Assembly: GCA_013364255.1 (NCBI GenBank) | Contig: CP054936.1 | Span: forward strand, 4,866,853 to 4,930,852 | Source: Streptomyces seoulensis | GTDB lineage: Bacteria; Actinomycetota; Actinomycetes; Streptomycetales; Streptomycetaceae | DNA length: 64,000 nucleotides | Reading direction: 5' to 3' | Part shown: positions 42,587-50,772 of the stretch, piece by piece | Layout: every line of letters begins with the position of its first letter | Position numbering within the stretch: position 1 is the first letter of the stretch | Notes under the pieces: model-generated | Told to the model about the DNA's origin: nothing | Seen by the model: only the letters and a program-made list of their open reading frames with translations | The model's database searches: none | Made by a program: the position numbers and the translations under genes

Positions 42587-43189
42587 ATGGACGTCACCCT
42601 GCACCTCGCCCAGGAGCCGGAGGCCGACGCGCTGCTCGGCCGCAGCCCGCTCGCCGCGCTGATCGGGATGCTGCTGGACCAGCAGATCCCGATGGAGTGG
42701 GCGTTCAAGGGACCGGCGACGATCGCCCGGCGCATGGGCACCGAGGACCTGGACGCCCGGGAGATCGCGGCGTTCGAACCGGAGACGTTCGGCCGGCTGC
42801 TGTCCGACAAGCCGGCCGTGCACCGCTACCCCGGTTCCATGGCGAAGCGGATCCAGCAGTTGTGCCACTACCTCGTCGAGCACTACGACGGCGATCCCGA
42901 GGCCGTGTGGCGGGGTGTGGACAGCGGGCCGGAGCTGCTGCGCCGGCTGGAGGAACTGCCCGGCTTCGGCAAGCAGAAGGCGCAGATCTTCCTCGCGCTG
43001 CTCGGCAAGCAGCTCGGGGTGCGGCCCGAAGGGTGGCGGGAGGCGGCGGGGGCGTACGGCGAGTCGGGGTCCTTCCGGTCCGTCGCCGACATCACCGGGC
43101 CCGAGTCCCTGGACAAGGTACGGGCGCACAAGCAGGAGATGAAGGCCGCGGCCAAGGCAGCCAAGGCGGCGAAGGGTGCGGGGAAGTGA
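42587..43189 (+). CDS. HhH-GPD base-excision repair protein
   Basis: This 200-residue protein of the HhH-GPD superfamily resembles the short streptomycete endonuclease III-like proteins. LIGMLLDQQIPMEWAFKGPATIARRM is the helical core entry, and LPGFGKQKAQIFLALLGKQ is the helix-hairpin-helix that grips DNA. There is no four-cysteine Fe-S cluster, and a Lys/Ala-rich tail (KAAAKAAKAAKGAGK) ends the chain. Glycosylase substrate is unknown. The ATG follows GGGAGA by about 10 nt. It is divergent from the copper gene. Confidence 0.9.
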   Translation: MDVTLHLAQEPEADALLGRSPLAALIGMLLDQQIPMEWAFKGPATIARRMGTEDLDAREIAAFEPETFGRLLSDKPAVHRYPGSMAKRIQQLCHYLVEHYDGDPEAVWRGVDSGPELLRRLEELPGFGKQKAQIFLALLGKQLGVRPEGWREAAGAYGESGSFRSVADITGPESLDKVRAHKQEMKAAAKAAKAAKGAGK

Positions 43190-43335
43190 CGGTCGTCCAC
43201 ACCCTGTGGATAACCTTCGCGACACCCGGACCTCCGGTCAGGTTTCCGGTTCGCACCGGTTTGTCACTGCTTTTCCCGCCTCGTACTGCGGCGCCTGGGC
43301 TGCGCCCGGAAGCTCTTGGCCGGTAGGCTTTCCGT

Positions 43336-43632
43336 GTGATCTTCAAGCGCATCGGAAACGGCCGGCCGTACCCCGACCACGGCCGGGAAAGCACCCGGCA
43401 GTGGGCGGACGTCGCGCCGCGCCCGGTCCGCCTCGATCAGCTCGTGACCACCAAGCAGCAGCTCGACCTCGAGACCCTGCTCGCGGAGGACTCGACCTTC
43501 TACGGCGACCTCTTCGCCCACGTGGTCAAGTGGCAGGGCGACCTGTACCTGGAGGACGGCCTCCACCGCGCGGTGCGGGCGGCGCTGCAACAGCGTCAGG
43601 TACTGCACGCGCGCGTGCTCGAACTGGACTGA
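43336..43632 (+). CDS. VapB-like small protein, conserved in Streptomyces
   Basis: This 98-residue protein (VIFKRIGNGRPYPDHGRESTRQWADVAPRPVRLDQLVTTKQQLDLETLLAEDSTFYGDLFAHVVKWQGDLYLEDGLHRAVRAALQQRQVLHARVLELD) is highly conserved in streptomycetes and is usually labelled VapB-family antitoxin. The YLEDGLHRAVRAAL part does resemble a VapB helix, but no PIN-domain toxin lies next to it, so it is orphaned or does something else. It starts at GTG. Confidence 0.82.
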   Translation: MIFKRIGNGRPYPDHGRESTRQWADVAPRPVRLDQLVTTKQQLDLETLLAEDSTFYGDLFAHVVKWQGDLYLEDGLHRAVRAALQQRQVLHARVLELD

Positions 43633-43764
43633 CCGGACCGACCGGACCGAACCGGGCCCCCGCGCGCGGCGGTCGGGCGACCGCTTGGACCTTTCGGGTT
43701 CTGCTGGGCCGTATCCGATGATCATCCAGTAGGAAACACTGCCCGGGCGCACTACGCTGCGCCC

Positions 43765-44409
43765 ATGAGCATGCTCACTCCCCCCGGCATGGGCGGGAAG
43801 TACCGGATCACGGGCAACAAGTACCCGCGGATGCGCAGGCCCCGGCGACACGGCAGGCTCGCGGCCCTTTCCGCCGCCTCCGTCGTCGCGCTCGGTGTGA
43901 TCGGCTGGGGCACCCTGCAGCTCATCGACGTCTTCACCGGCGGCGAGAAGGCCGCGGCGGCCGGCGGCAAGACGCACTGCGCGACCGACGCGGCGGTCAA
44001 GACGGCGCCCGCGCGGCCGAGTACGGCGCCGGCGCTGCCCAAGCCGGGCGCCATCACCGTCAACGTCCTCAACGCCACGCCCCGCGGCGGACTGGCCAAG
44101 GAGACCGCGGACGAGCTGAAGAAGCGCGGCTACCGCATCGGGCAGGTGGGCAACGCGCCCAAGGAGTTCGACAAGAAGGTCAAGGGCGCGGGGGTCCTGC
44201 TCGGACCGGCCTCCGCCCTGAACACCTCGCTGCCCGTGCTGGGGATCCAGCTGCCGGGCGCGGAAAAGCGTACGGACACCCGCAAGGGGACCGACGTCGA
44301 TCTGATCATCGGTACCGGGTTCCACCAGCTCGCGCAGAAGCCGGCCGCGGACAAGGCGATGGCCGCGCTGACCGCGCCGGCGCCGGCCGCCCCGAAGAAG
44401 GGGTGCTGA
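43765..44409 (+). CDS. LytR C-terminal domain protein
   Basis: This 214-residue protein has a basic cytoplasmic N-terminus, one membrane helix (LAALSAASVVALGVIGWGTLQLI) and an extracytoplasmic LytR_C domain (AITVNVLNATPRGGLAKETADELKKRGYRIGQVGNAP ... GADVLLGPAS-type strand). This domain is usually appended to LytR-CpsA-Psr cell-wall ligases; here it stands alone without the catalytic LCP domain. It probably binds cell-wall material or partners. It lies 130 nt after the VapB-like gene and is convergent with upp. Confidence 0.9.
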   Translation: MSMLTPPGMGGKYRITGNKYPRMRRPRRHGRLAALSAASVVALGVIGWGTLQLIDVFTGGEKAAAAGGKTHCATDAAVKTAPARPSTAPALPKPGAITVNVLNATPRGGLAKETADELKKRGYRIGQVGNAPKEFDKKVKGAGVLLGPASALNTSLPVLGIQLPGAEKRTDTRKGTDVDLIIGTGFHQLAQKPAADKAMAALTAPAPAAPKKGC

Positions 44410-44489
44410 CGGCCGGCTCGGCGTGACCGGCCCGGGGTGGGCCGGCGCTGACCGGCGTGGGCCGGCCCGGGTCCGGCGAGTCTGTCTGG

Positions 44490-45125
44490 TTACTCCGCCG
44501 AGCCGTACATCCGGTCGCCCGCGTCTCCGAGGCCCGGGATGATGTAGCCGTGCTCGTTCAGGTGTTCGTCCACGGACGCCGTCACGACCGTGACCGGGGT
44601 GCCCGCCAGGTCGCGTTCCATGACCGCGACGCCCTCGGGGGCGGCCAGCAGCACCACGGCGGTCACGTCGTCGGCGCCGCGCTTGATCAGCTCCTGGATC
44701 GCCGCGACCAGCGTGCCGCCGGTGGCGAGCATGGGGTCGAGGACGTAGACCTGACGGCCGGAGAGGTCCTCCGGCATCCGGGTGGCGTACGTCGAGGCCT
44801 GCAACGTCTCCTCGTTGCGGATCATGCCCAGGAAGCCCACCTCGGCGGTCGGCAGCAGCCGCACCATGCCGTCCAGCATGCCGAGTCCGGCCCGCAGGAT
44901 CGGCACCACCAGCGGACGCGGGTGGGACAGCTTGACGCCGGTGGTCTGCGCGACCGGGGTGGAGATGTCGACCTGCTCGGTCCGCACGTCCCGGGTCGCC
45001 TCGTAGGCGAGCAGGGTGACCAGCTCGTCGGCGAGCCGGCGGAAGGTGGCGGAGTCGGTGCGGCGGTCGCGCAGCGTGGTGAGCTTGTGAGCGACCAGGG
45101 GGTGGTCGACGACATGGAGACGCAT
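44490..45125 (-). CDS. upp: Uracil phosphoribosyltransferase
   Basis: This salvage enzyme makes UMP from uracil and PRPP. The 211 residues are full length. Motifs include MRLHVVDHPLVAHKLTTLRD at the start, VPILRAGLGMLDGM, the PRPP loop VYVLDPMLATGGTLVAAI, and the uracil-binding end YIIPGLGDAGDRMYGS. It is monocistronic; the convergent gap to the LytR_C gene holds GC-rich hairpins (GACCGGCCC/GGGCCGGC). Confidence 0.97.
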   Translation of the reverse strand: MRLHVVDHPLVAHKLTTLRDRRTDSATFRRLADELVTLLAYEATRDVRTEQVDISTPVAQTTGVKLSHPRPLVVPILRAGLGMLDGMVRLLPTAEVGFLGMIRNEETLQASTYATRMPEDLSGRQVYVLDPMLATGGTLVAAIQELIKRGADDVTAVVLLAAPEGVAVMERDLAGTPVTVVTASVDEHLNEHGYIIPGLGDAGDRMYGSAE

Positions 45126-45319
45126 GTTCCAACAGTAACCGGGCGTCGTCTCCCCCCGCCGCCCCTGGTCCCGGCGCCGGGCGGACCGCCGGGCCGGCGC
45201 GGTCCGTACGGCCGCTGCCCCGCCCCCGCCGTCGCCGGGTCCGCGCCGTTCCGCGTCGCCGTGGCATCAAACGCGCTGTCCGAGGGAAGGCGGGAGGGAC
45301 GGACTGGGGTGATGAACCA

Positions 45320-46255
45320 ATGCCTGACCGGCACTCCCGCAAGGAACCGTCGCCGCGCGCGCAGCTCGGGACGGCGGACACACCGGACCCGGCGGTCCTC
45401 ACACGGACCGCGGAGGATCCCGCACGGACCGCGAACCGCACGAGAGCGTCGAGCCGCGCGCAGACGACGAGCCGGACGCGGCGGACGCCGGGCCGCACGC
45501 GCGCCTCGTCCGAGCGCGGGCAGGCGCCGGAGCGGGGGCGACTGCCGGACCACGGGCAGGCACCGGACCGCACACAACCGCAGGACCGCGGGCAACCGCA
45601 GGACCGCGCGCAAGCGGCGGACCGGCCCCCGGACGCGCGCCGATCCCAGGCCACGTCCCGGCCCCAGGCCATGTCGTCCCGGTCCCGGGCCACGGACCGC
45701 CCCCGGGCCACGGACCGATCCCAGACCACGGACCGATCCCGGGCCACCGACACCGGCCGCGCCCAAACCGCTGACCGTGCTCAGGACGCCGACCAAGACC
45801 GGACCGCATACCCGGCCCGGACCACTGACCGTGCCCAGGACGCCGACCGGGACCGGACCGCAGACCCTGCCCGGACGGCAGACCCTGCCCGGATCGCGGA
45901 CTCAGCCCGGACCGCAGACCCGGCCCAGACCACGGACGCAGCCCGGCCCGCGGACTCAGCCCGAACCGCAGACCCCGCCCGAACCACGGACGCGGCGGCC
46001 CGGACCGCAGACCCGGCCCGAACCACGGACGCGGCGGCCCGGACCGCAGACCCCGCCCAGACCGCCGACCAAATTCAGGCGGCCGCCCTGCGGGCTCTCG
46101 GGGTCGAGGAGAGCGACACCCAGCGGCGGCGGCGCCGGGCCCAGTTCCTGCGCGATCTCGCCGAGGCGCGCGAGCTGCGCGACCGGGTCCAGCCGCGCCG
46201 CGCCAAGGCGGCCCGGCTGCGCCACGCGATGCGGATGCGCACCTTCCGCTGGTAG
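45320..46255 (+). CDS. Repeat-rich hypothetical protein with conserved C-terminus
   Basis: The first roughly 250 of 311 residues are almost wholly Arg, Asp, Ala, Thr, Gln and Pro in short repeats (DRSQTTDRSRATD, then many RTADPA units), certainly disordered. The last 60 residues are different: AALRALGVEESDTQRRRRRAQFLRDLAEARELRDRVQPRRAKAARLRHAMRMRTFRW, a basic helical segment that looks like the functional, conserved core. The frame is consistently open and GC3-rich. No function is known. It is divergent from upp. Confidence 0.7.
   Translation: MPDRHSRKEPSPRAQLGTADTPDPAVLTRTAEDPARTANRTRASSRAQTTSRTRRTPGRTRASSERGQAPERGRLPDHGQAPDRTQPQDRGQPQDRAQAADRPPDARRSQATSRPQAMSSRSRATDRPRATDRSQTTDRSRATDTGRAQTADRAQDADQDRTAYPARTTDRAQDADRDRTADPARTADPARIADSARTADPAQTTDAARPADSARTADPARTTDAAARTADPARTTDAAARTADPAQTADQIQAAALRALGVEESDTQRRRRRAQFLRDLAEARELRDRVQPRRAKAARLRHAMRMRTFRW
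45840..46078 (+). repeat. Tandem 18-bp-type repeats (RTADPA) in the hypothetical gene
   Basis: About thirteen in-frame copies of a six-residue unit (RTADPA, variants RIADSA, QTTDAA, RTTDAAA), encoded by CGGACCGCAGACCCGGCC-like DNA. Some units carry an extra Ala, giving a 21-bp version. Confidence 0.8.
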
Positions 46256-46648
46256 GCCGCCGACCCGCCGCACCACGCCGCGCGTTCGCCTCCTCCCACC
46301 GGCGGCGGCGCCGACCCGTCCGGCCCAGTGCGCGCCCGGCGGCGCGGCGCGCCGCGCGCGGACGCCACGCGGGCAAAAGCCGACACCCGCACGGGCGTTG
46401 GGCGGCGGCCGTGCGTGAGCGGCGGGCAAAGCCGCGTACGATCCGCAGGTGGCGGCAATGAGTGCGCTGGTGAGTCCTTCACCGGCGTACGGCAAAACAG
46501 CCGGACACAGGGTGCCGAAGACGTCCCCTGAAGGCCTTGTTTCTGCCACGATTCCGAGTGGGCGGGGCTCGGAGCCAGCTCTCCCCGCCCAGTACCTCCG
46601 CCGGGGGGACCCCCAACCGGCACGCCTATGACCAGTGGGAGAGTCACG
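46256..46648. other. Intergenic region upstream of the tadA pair
   Basis: No gene is seen in 393 bp. A hairpin GGGCGGGG / CCCCGCCC with an inner CTCGGAGC / AGCT part (46560-46590) lies 60 nt before the tadA-associated gene and may be a terminator of the repeat-rich gene or an attenuator. Confidence 0.5.
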
Positions 46649-47185
46649 GTGTACTTCGCCGCACTGCTCGCGCGCACCGAAGACGGGTGGGAAGCGAGCG
46701 ACACAGAGCTCGACGATGTGGAGACGCTGTCCGACCTGGCAGACCTGGCCCGGGAGGCCTCACCGGAGGACGACACCGTGCTCGTCCTCATCGAGCAGGA
46801 GGACGCGTGGTTCGGCGTCGTACGCGTGGACGGCGAGGACGACCCTCGTATCTACGTCTCGGACGCCGCGGCCGCGGCCCGCAGCTCGTACGGCGAGATC
46901 CTGCTCACCGACGAACTGCTCGGCCGGGAGCCCGGTGACGACGGCCCCGACCTGGACGCCCTCGACCTCGACGGCACGGAGGACGGCGAGCCCTCGTCCG
47001 CCGAGGACGACGAGGAGGAGGCCGGTTCGGCCGACACCATCACGCACAGTCCGCTGGGCGACGGCCGGATCCTCGACGACCTGGGCGTCACCGAGAAGGA
47101 GCTGCGCGCCCTGGACGCGGACGACGCGCTGAACGCGATCGCCGAGTCCCTGGGCGCCTCGGAGGTCCTGGAGACCGTCCGCTGA
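46649..47185 (+). CDS. tRNA adenosine deaminase-associated protein
   Basis: This is a 178-residue acidic cytoplasmic protein always found next to tadA in streptomycetes. VYFAALLARTEDGWEASDTELDDVETLSDLADLAREASP and IEQEDAWFGVVRVDGEDDPRIYVSDAAAAARSSYGEILL form the conserved part. An acidic linker and a helical end (VTEKELRALDADDALNAIAESLGA) follow. The GTG was chosen over an ATG seven codons earlier because GGGAGAG stands 6 nt before it. The function is inferred only from the neighbour. Confidence 0.88.
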   Translation: MYFAALLARTEDGWEASDTELDDVETLSDLADLAREASPEDDTVLVLIEQEDAWFGVVRVDGEDDPRIYVSDAAAAARSSYGEILLTDELLGREPGDDGPDLDALDLDGTEDGEPSSAEDDEEEAGSADTITHSPLGDGRILDDLGVTEKELRALDADDALNAIAESLGASEVLETVR

Positions 47186-47277
47186 CCCCGCACCCACCGC
47201 ACCCGCCCGAGGAGCACGACCCGGGAGCCGTACGGGGCCGTCGGCCGGACCCCGTACGCGACCCCTGGCGGGCGGCC

Positions 47278-47706
47278 ATGCTGCGCGCCCTGGACGAGGC
47301 CGGGCGGGCCGTCGCGGGCGGGGACGTCCCCGTCGGCGCCGTCGTGCTCTCGGCCGACGGCGCCGTGCTCGGGACCGGGCACAACGAGCGCGAGGCCACC
47401 GGCGACCCGACGGCCCACGCCGAGGTCCTGGCGATCCGGCGGGCCGCCGCGCGGACCGGCCAGTGGCGGCTGTCCGGCTGCACGCTGGTCGTCACGCTGG
47501 AGCCGTGCACGATGTGCGCGGGCGCCATCGTGCTGTCCCGCCTCGACCGGGTGGTCTACGGCGCCCGCGACGAGAAGGCGGGCGCCGCCGGCTCGCTCTG
47601 GGACGTCGTGCGCGACCGCCGGCTCAACCACCGGCCCGAGGTGATCGAGGGCGTGCGCGCCGAGGAGTGCGCCGGCCTGCTCACCGACTTCTTCCGGGAC
47701 CGCTGA
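47278..47706 (+). CDS. tadA: tRNA-specific adenosine deaminase
   Basis: The enzyme deaminates A34 of tRNA-Arg(ACG) to inosine. The zinc site is complete: HAEVLAIRRAA (His and catalytic Glu) and PCTMCAGAIV (two Cys). NEREATGDPTAHAEV and GAAGSLWDVVRDRRLNHRPEV match TadA. The only in-frame ATG/GTG/TTG is the one used, giving 142 residues. The preceding codons (DPVRDPWRAA) look like the usual TadA N-terminal helix, so the natural start may be a CTG overlapping the upstream stop codon region. The chosen ATG has no good ribosome site. Confidence 0.92.
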   Translation: MLRALDEAGRAVAGGDVPVGAVVLSADGAVLGTGHNEREATGDPTAHAEVLAIRRAAARTGQWRLSGCTLVVTLEPCTMCAGAIVLSRLDRVVYGARDEKAGAAGSLWDVVRDRRLNHRPEVIEGVRAEECAGLLTDFFRDR

Positions 47707-47850
47707 AGGCCCTCTCAGGGCTCGCCGAACGGACGCCGAACGGCGCCGAGCGGACGCCGAGCGGACGCTGAGGGCTCGCCGAGGGCTCGCTGAGGCCGGC
47801 CGCCGGAATGGATTTCTGACCACGGCCCACCGTGCTGTAAGGTCTCCCTC

Positions 47851-47935
47851 GGTAGCGTGTCCGAGCGGCCGAAGGAGCTCGCCTCGAAAGCGAGTGTGGC
47901 GCAAGTCACCGAGGGTTCAAATCCCTCCGCTACCG
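47851..47935 (+). tRNA. tRNA-Ser (CGA)
   Basis: This is a class II tRNA of 85 nt with acceptor GGTAGCG/CGCTACC, discriminator G, anticodon loop CTCGAAA (CGA), a long variable arm and T arm GGGTTCAAATCCC. Confidence 0.96.
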
Positions 47936-47940
47936 CTCTT

Positions 47941-47973
47941 GAAGGGCCCCGTCCGATCGGACGGGGCCCTTCG
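47941..47973 (+). terminator. Terminator after tRNA-Ser (CGA)
   Basis: GAAGGGCCCCGTCCG and CGGACGGGGCCCTTC pair around AT. Confidence 0.85.
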
Positions 47974-48065
47974 TGCGATCATCTGCGATCATCGACAGCG
48001 CTCGGCCCGCAGCCGGCGACGACGGGGCCGCCGGACAGGGCAACCAGCGACAGGGGGAGGCCGCG

Positions 48066-48242
48066 ATGGCGGTGAACGCCAAGAAGATCGTCGTCTATGC
48101 ACTCGTGGTCTTCGCGCTCTACGTGATCATCACGGACCCGGCCAAGGCCGCGGACTACGTCCAGATAGGGTTCCAGGGCATATCGGACGCGGCCGGGGCC
48201 ATCGGCGACTTCATGACCTGGGCCGCCAACGGAGGTAAGTGA
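48066..48242 (+). CDS. Small single-span membrane protein
   Basis: This 58-residue protein begins MAVNAKKIVVYALVVFALYVIITDPAKAADYVQ: a basic N-terminus and one membrane helix, then an amphipathic segment (GFQGISDAAGAIGDFMTWAANGG). The ATG follows GGGGGAGG by 5 nt. Its TGA overlaps the Dabb-protein ATG (TGATG), so the two are coupled. No function is known. Confidence 0.85.
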   Translation: MAVNAKKIVVYALVVFALYVIITDPAKAADYVQIGFQGISDAAGAIGDFMTWAANGGK

Positions 48243-48535
48243 TGATTCGCCACCTGGTCCTCTTCAAGCTCGACGAGGGCGTCGAGCGCGACGAACCCCG
48301 CGTCGCGGCCGGCGTCGAGGCCTTCCGCGCCCTCGGCGGCCAGATCGACGAGCTGCGCTTCTGGGAGTGCGGCTGGAACACCAGCGACCGCCCCATCGCC
48401 TACGACTTCGCGATCAACTCGGCCGTCGAGGACGCGAACGCGCTCAAGCGGTACCTGGAGCACCCGGCCCACCAGGCCGGCGTGGCCCAGTGGCGCGAGT
48501 TCGCCACCTGGGTGATCGCGGACTACGACTTCTGA
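48242..48535 (+). CDS. Dabb (stress-responsive A/B barrel) family protein
   Basis: This 97-residue protein has the dimeric alpha/beta-barrel pattern: MIRHLVLFKLDEGVERDEPRV, ELRFWECGWNTSDRPIAYDFAINSAVEDANALKRYLEHPAHQAG, then FATWVIADYDF. Relatives act in stress responses or as polyketide cyclases; here the function is unknown. The ATG is preferred over an adjacent GTG because it lies 6 nt after GGAGG. Confidence 0.92.
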   Translation: MIRHLVLFKLDEGVERDEPRVAAGVEAFRALGGQIDELRFWECGWNTSDRPIAYDFAINSAVEDANALKRYLEHPAHQAGVAQWREFATWVIADYDF

Positions 48536-48736
48536 ACCGTACGGCCGCGCGAGCGCGCGGTCGGCCCCGCACCGGAGAGGATGCCCTCAGGCGCCCAGGC
48601 CAGGTGCGGGGCTTCGCCATGCCGCACGATCTTTTCGTCCTTCAACACGTGCATATGCGGTGCTTGAACACTCTGCACCTGTCTTGTGATGCTATGACCG
48701 CTTTTGACGGATGAGTTGATCGATGAAGAGGTGGCG

Positions 48737-49606
48737 TTGACCGTGTCGGCCAGTACTGCGCCGCCCCAGGAAGAGGCTCCCGCCGAGGCCGCACCCCCCG
48801 GGCCCGCCGGGGCGCCGGCCGCCGCCCCGGCGCCGGAGAAGCGGCGCGGTGCCGACACCCGGGCCCTCACCCAGGTGCTCTTCGCCCAGCTCAAGGACCT
48901 GGAGCCGGGCACCTCCGAGCACGCCCGCGTGCGCGGGGCGCTCATCGAGGCCAACCTCCCCCTGGTGCGCTACGCCGCCGGCCGCTTCCGCTCCCGCAAC
49001 GAGCCGATGGAGGACGTCGTCCAGGTCGGCACCATCGGCCTGATCAACGCCATCGACCGCTTCGACCCCGACCGGGGCGTGCAGTTCCCGACCTTCGCGA
49101 TGCCGACCGTCGTCGGCGAGATCAAGCGCTACTTCCGCGACAACGTCCGCACCGTGCACGTGCCGCGCCGGCTGCACGAGCTGTGGGTGCAGGTCAACAG
49201 CGCCACCGAGGACCTGACGACCGCCTTCGGCCGCTCCCCCACCACCGCCGAGATCGCCGAGCGGCTGCGCATCACCGAGGAGGAGGTGCTCTCCTGCATC
49301 GAGGCGGGGCGGTCGTACCACGCGACCTCCCTGGAGGCCGCGCAGGAGGGCGACGGGCTCCCCGGGCTGCTGGACCGGCTCGGCTACGAGGACCCCGCCC
49401 TCGACGGCGTCGAGCACCGCGACCTGGTCCGCCACCTCCTGGTCCAGCTCCCCGAACGCGAACAGCGCATCCTGCTGCTGCGTTACTACAGCAATCTGAC
49501 CCAGTCCCAGATCAGCGCGGAACTCGGCGTCTCCCAGATGCACGTCTCCCGGCTACTGGCACGTAGCTTCCAACGACTGCGATCCGCAAACAGGATCGAG
49601 GCGTAA
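48737..49606 (+). CDS. sigF: RNA polymerase sigma factor SigF (SigB/SigF/SigG family)
   Basis: This is a 289-residue sigma factor for late spore genes. An Ala/Pro-rich lead precedes region 2 (LIEANLPLVRYAAGRFRSRNEPMEDVVQVGTIGLINAIDRFDPDRGVQFPTFAMPTVVGEIKRYFRDN), region 3 and region 4 (LPEREQRILLLRYYSNLTQSQISAELGVSQMHVSRLLARSFQRLR). The TTG start was chosen because GAAGAGG lies 5 nt before it and the length then matches S. coelicolor SigF; GTG codons two codons either side are alternatives. It is followed at 250 bp by the paralogue sigN. Confidence 0.93.
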   Translation: MTVSASTAPPQEEAPAEAAPPGPAGAPAAAPAPEKRRGADTRALTQVLFAQLKDLEPGTSEHARVRGALIEANLPLVRYAAGRFRSRNEPMEDVVQVGTIGLINAIDRFDPDRGVQFPTFAMPTVVGEIKRYFRDNVRTVHVPRRLHELWVQVNSATEDLTTAFGRSPTTAEIAERLRITEEEVLSCIEAGRSYHATSLEAAQEGDGLPGLLDRLGYEDPALDGVEHRDLVRHLLVQLPEREQRILLLRYYSNLTQSQISAELGVSQMHVSRLLARSFQRLRSANRIEA

Positions 49607-49703
49607 CCCGCACGGGCGATTCGCTCACCAGGACAGATCCCGACAAGAACGGTCCGACTGATCGTCAGACCCCTTTCCGCCAGGGCCGTTTCATGAATCG
49701 GAT

Positions 49704-49740
49704 GTCGACATGTCACTACGGCGCGTTGCCGACATGTGAC
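49704..49740. promoter_or_regulatory. Paired ACATGT-centred direct repeats upstream of sigN
   Basis: GTCGACATGTCAC and GCCGACATGTGAC differ at two positions and are 24 bp apart start to start. Each contains the palindrome ACATGT. Spacing near two helical turns suggests a regulator binding on one face. Confidence 0.45.
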
Positions 49741-49756
49741 ATTCTGCGGGAAGCGC

Positions 49757-49782
49757 GTTTGCCGTGGCTTCGGCTCCGGTAT
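49757..49782 (+). promoter_or_regulatory. Candidate SigB-type promoter of sigN
   Basis: GTTTGC, a 14-bp spacer and CGGTAT match the general pattern of promoters read by the SigB family (GTTT, 14-16 bp, GGGTAT). It lies about 70 bp before the sigN start, so sigN may be read by itself or a paralogue. By eye only. Confidence 0.45.
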
Positions 49783-49854
49783 TCAGGTGAGGGCTGAGGT
49801 TCTCTTTCGTCGGAGGGCCCGGCCGCGACCGTCCCGCGACCCAGAGGGGGTGGC

Positions 49855-50772
49855 ATGTCCGCAGAACAGGGCAGCTCCGAGGTGCTGACGCTCACCAAGA
49901 GCGAGGCCCCTTCCCTGGCTTCCCCGGCGCTCCAGCCGATCGACGCCCTCGACGACGTGGCGCCCCTCGCGGCCGCGCCGGACCCGGCACCGGTGCTGGA
50001 GGCCCCGGGGGCCATCGACACCCGCACCCTGTCCCGCTCCCTGTTCCTGCGGCTCGCCGCGCTGGACGAGGACAGCCCCGAGCGCGCCTACGTCCGGGAC
50101 ACCCTCATCGAGCTGAACCTCCCCCTGGTCCGCTACGCGGCCGCCCGCTTCCGCTCCCGCAACGAGCCGATGGAGGACATCGTCCAGGTCGGCACCATCG
50201 GCCTGATCAAGGCGATCGACCGCTTCGACTGCGAACGCGGCGTGGAGTTCCCGACGTTCGCGATGCCGACCGTCGTCGGTGAGATCAAGCGCTTCTTCCG
50301 CGACACGTCGTGGTCGGTGCGGGTGCCCCGGCGCCTCCAGGAGCTGCGGCTCGCGCTCACCAAGGCCAGCGACGAGCTGTCGCAGAAGCTGGACCGGTCG
50401 CCCACCGTCGCCGAACTCGCCACCGTGCTGGGCGTGTCGGAGGAAGACGTCGTCGACGGCCTCGCGGTCGGCAACGCCTACACCGCCTCGTCCCTCGACT
50501 CCCCGGCCCCCGAGGACGACGGCGGCGAGGGCTCGCTCGCGGACCGCCTCGGCTACGAGGACTCGGCCCTTGAGGGGGTGGAGTACCGCGAGTCGCTCAA
50601 GCCGCTGCTCGCCAAGCTGCCGCCCCGTGAGCGGCGGATCATCATGCTGCGCTTCTTCGCCAACATGACCCAGTCGCAGATCGGCGAGGAGGTCGGCATC
50701 TCCCAGATGCATGTCTCCCGGCTGCTGACCCGGACCCTGGCGCAGCTGCGGGACGGCCTCATCTCCGACTGA
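49855..50772 (+). CDS. sigN: RNA polymerase sigma factor SigN (SigB/SigF/SigG family)
   Basis: This is a 305-residue paralogue of the preceding sigma factor. Region 2 (LIELNLPLVRYAAARFRSRNEPMEDIVQVGTIGLIKAIDRFDCERGVEFPTFAMPTVVGEIKRFFRD) and region 4 (LPPRERRIIMLRFFANMTQSQIGEEVGISQMHVSRLLTRTLAQLR) are well kept. A 55-residue Ala/Pro/Glu-rich N-terminus differs from SigF. SigN in S. coelicolor acts in aerial hyphae before septation. The ATG follows AGAGGGGG by 4 nt. It has its own promoter region. Confidence 0.94.
   Translation: MSAEQGSSEVLTLTKSEAPSLASPALQPIDALDDVAPLAAAPDPAPVLEAPGAIDTRTLSRSLFLRLAALDEDSPERAYVRDTLIELNLPLVRYAAARFRSRNEPMEDIVQVGTIGLIKAIDRFDCERGVEFPTFAMPTVVGEIKRFFRDTSWSVRVPRRLQELRLALTKASDELSQKLDRSPTVAELATVLGVSEEDVVDGLAVGNAYTASSLDSPAPEDDGGEGSLADRLGYEDSALEGVEYRESLKPLLAKLPPRERRIIMLRFFANMTQSQIGEEVGISQMHVSRLLTRTLAQLRDGLISD

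Noticed and set aside
49783..50712. Reverse-strand frames opposite sigF and sigN that look alike
   Set aside because: Their similarity only reflects the similarity of the two sigma factor genes on the other strand.
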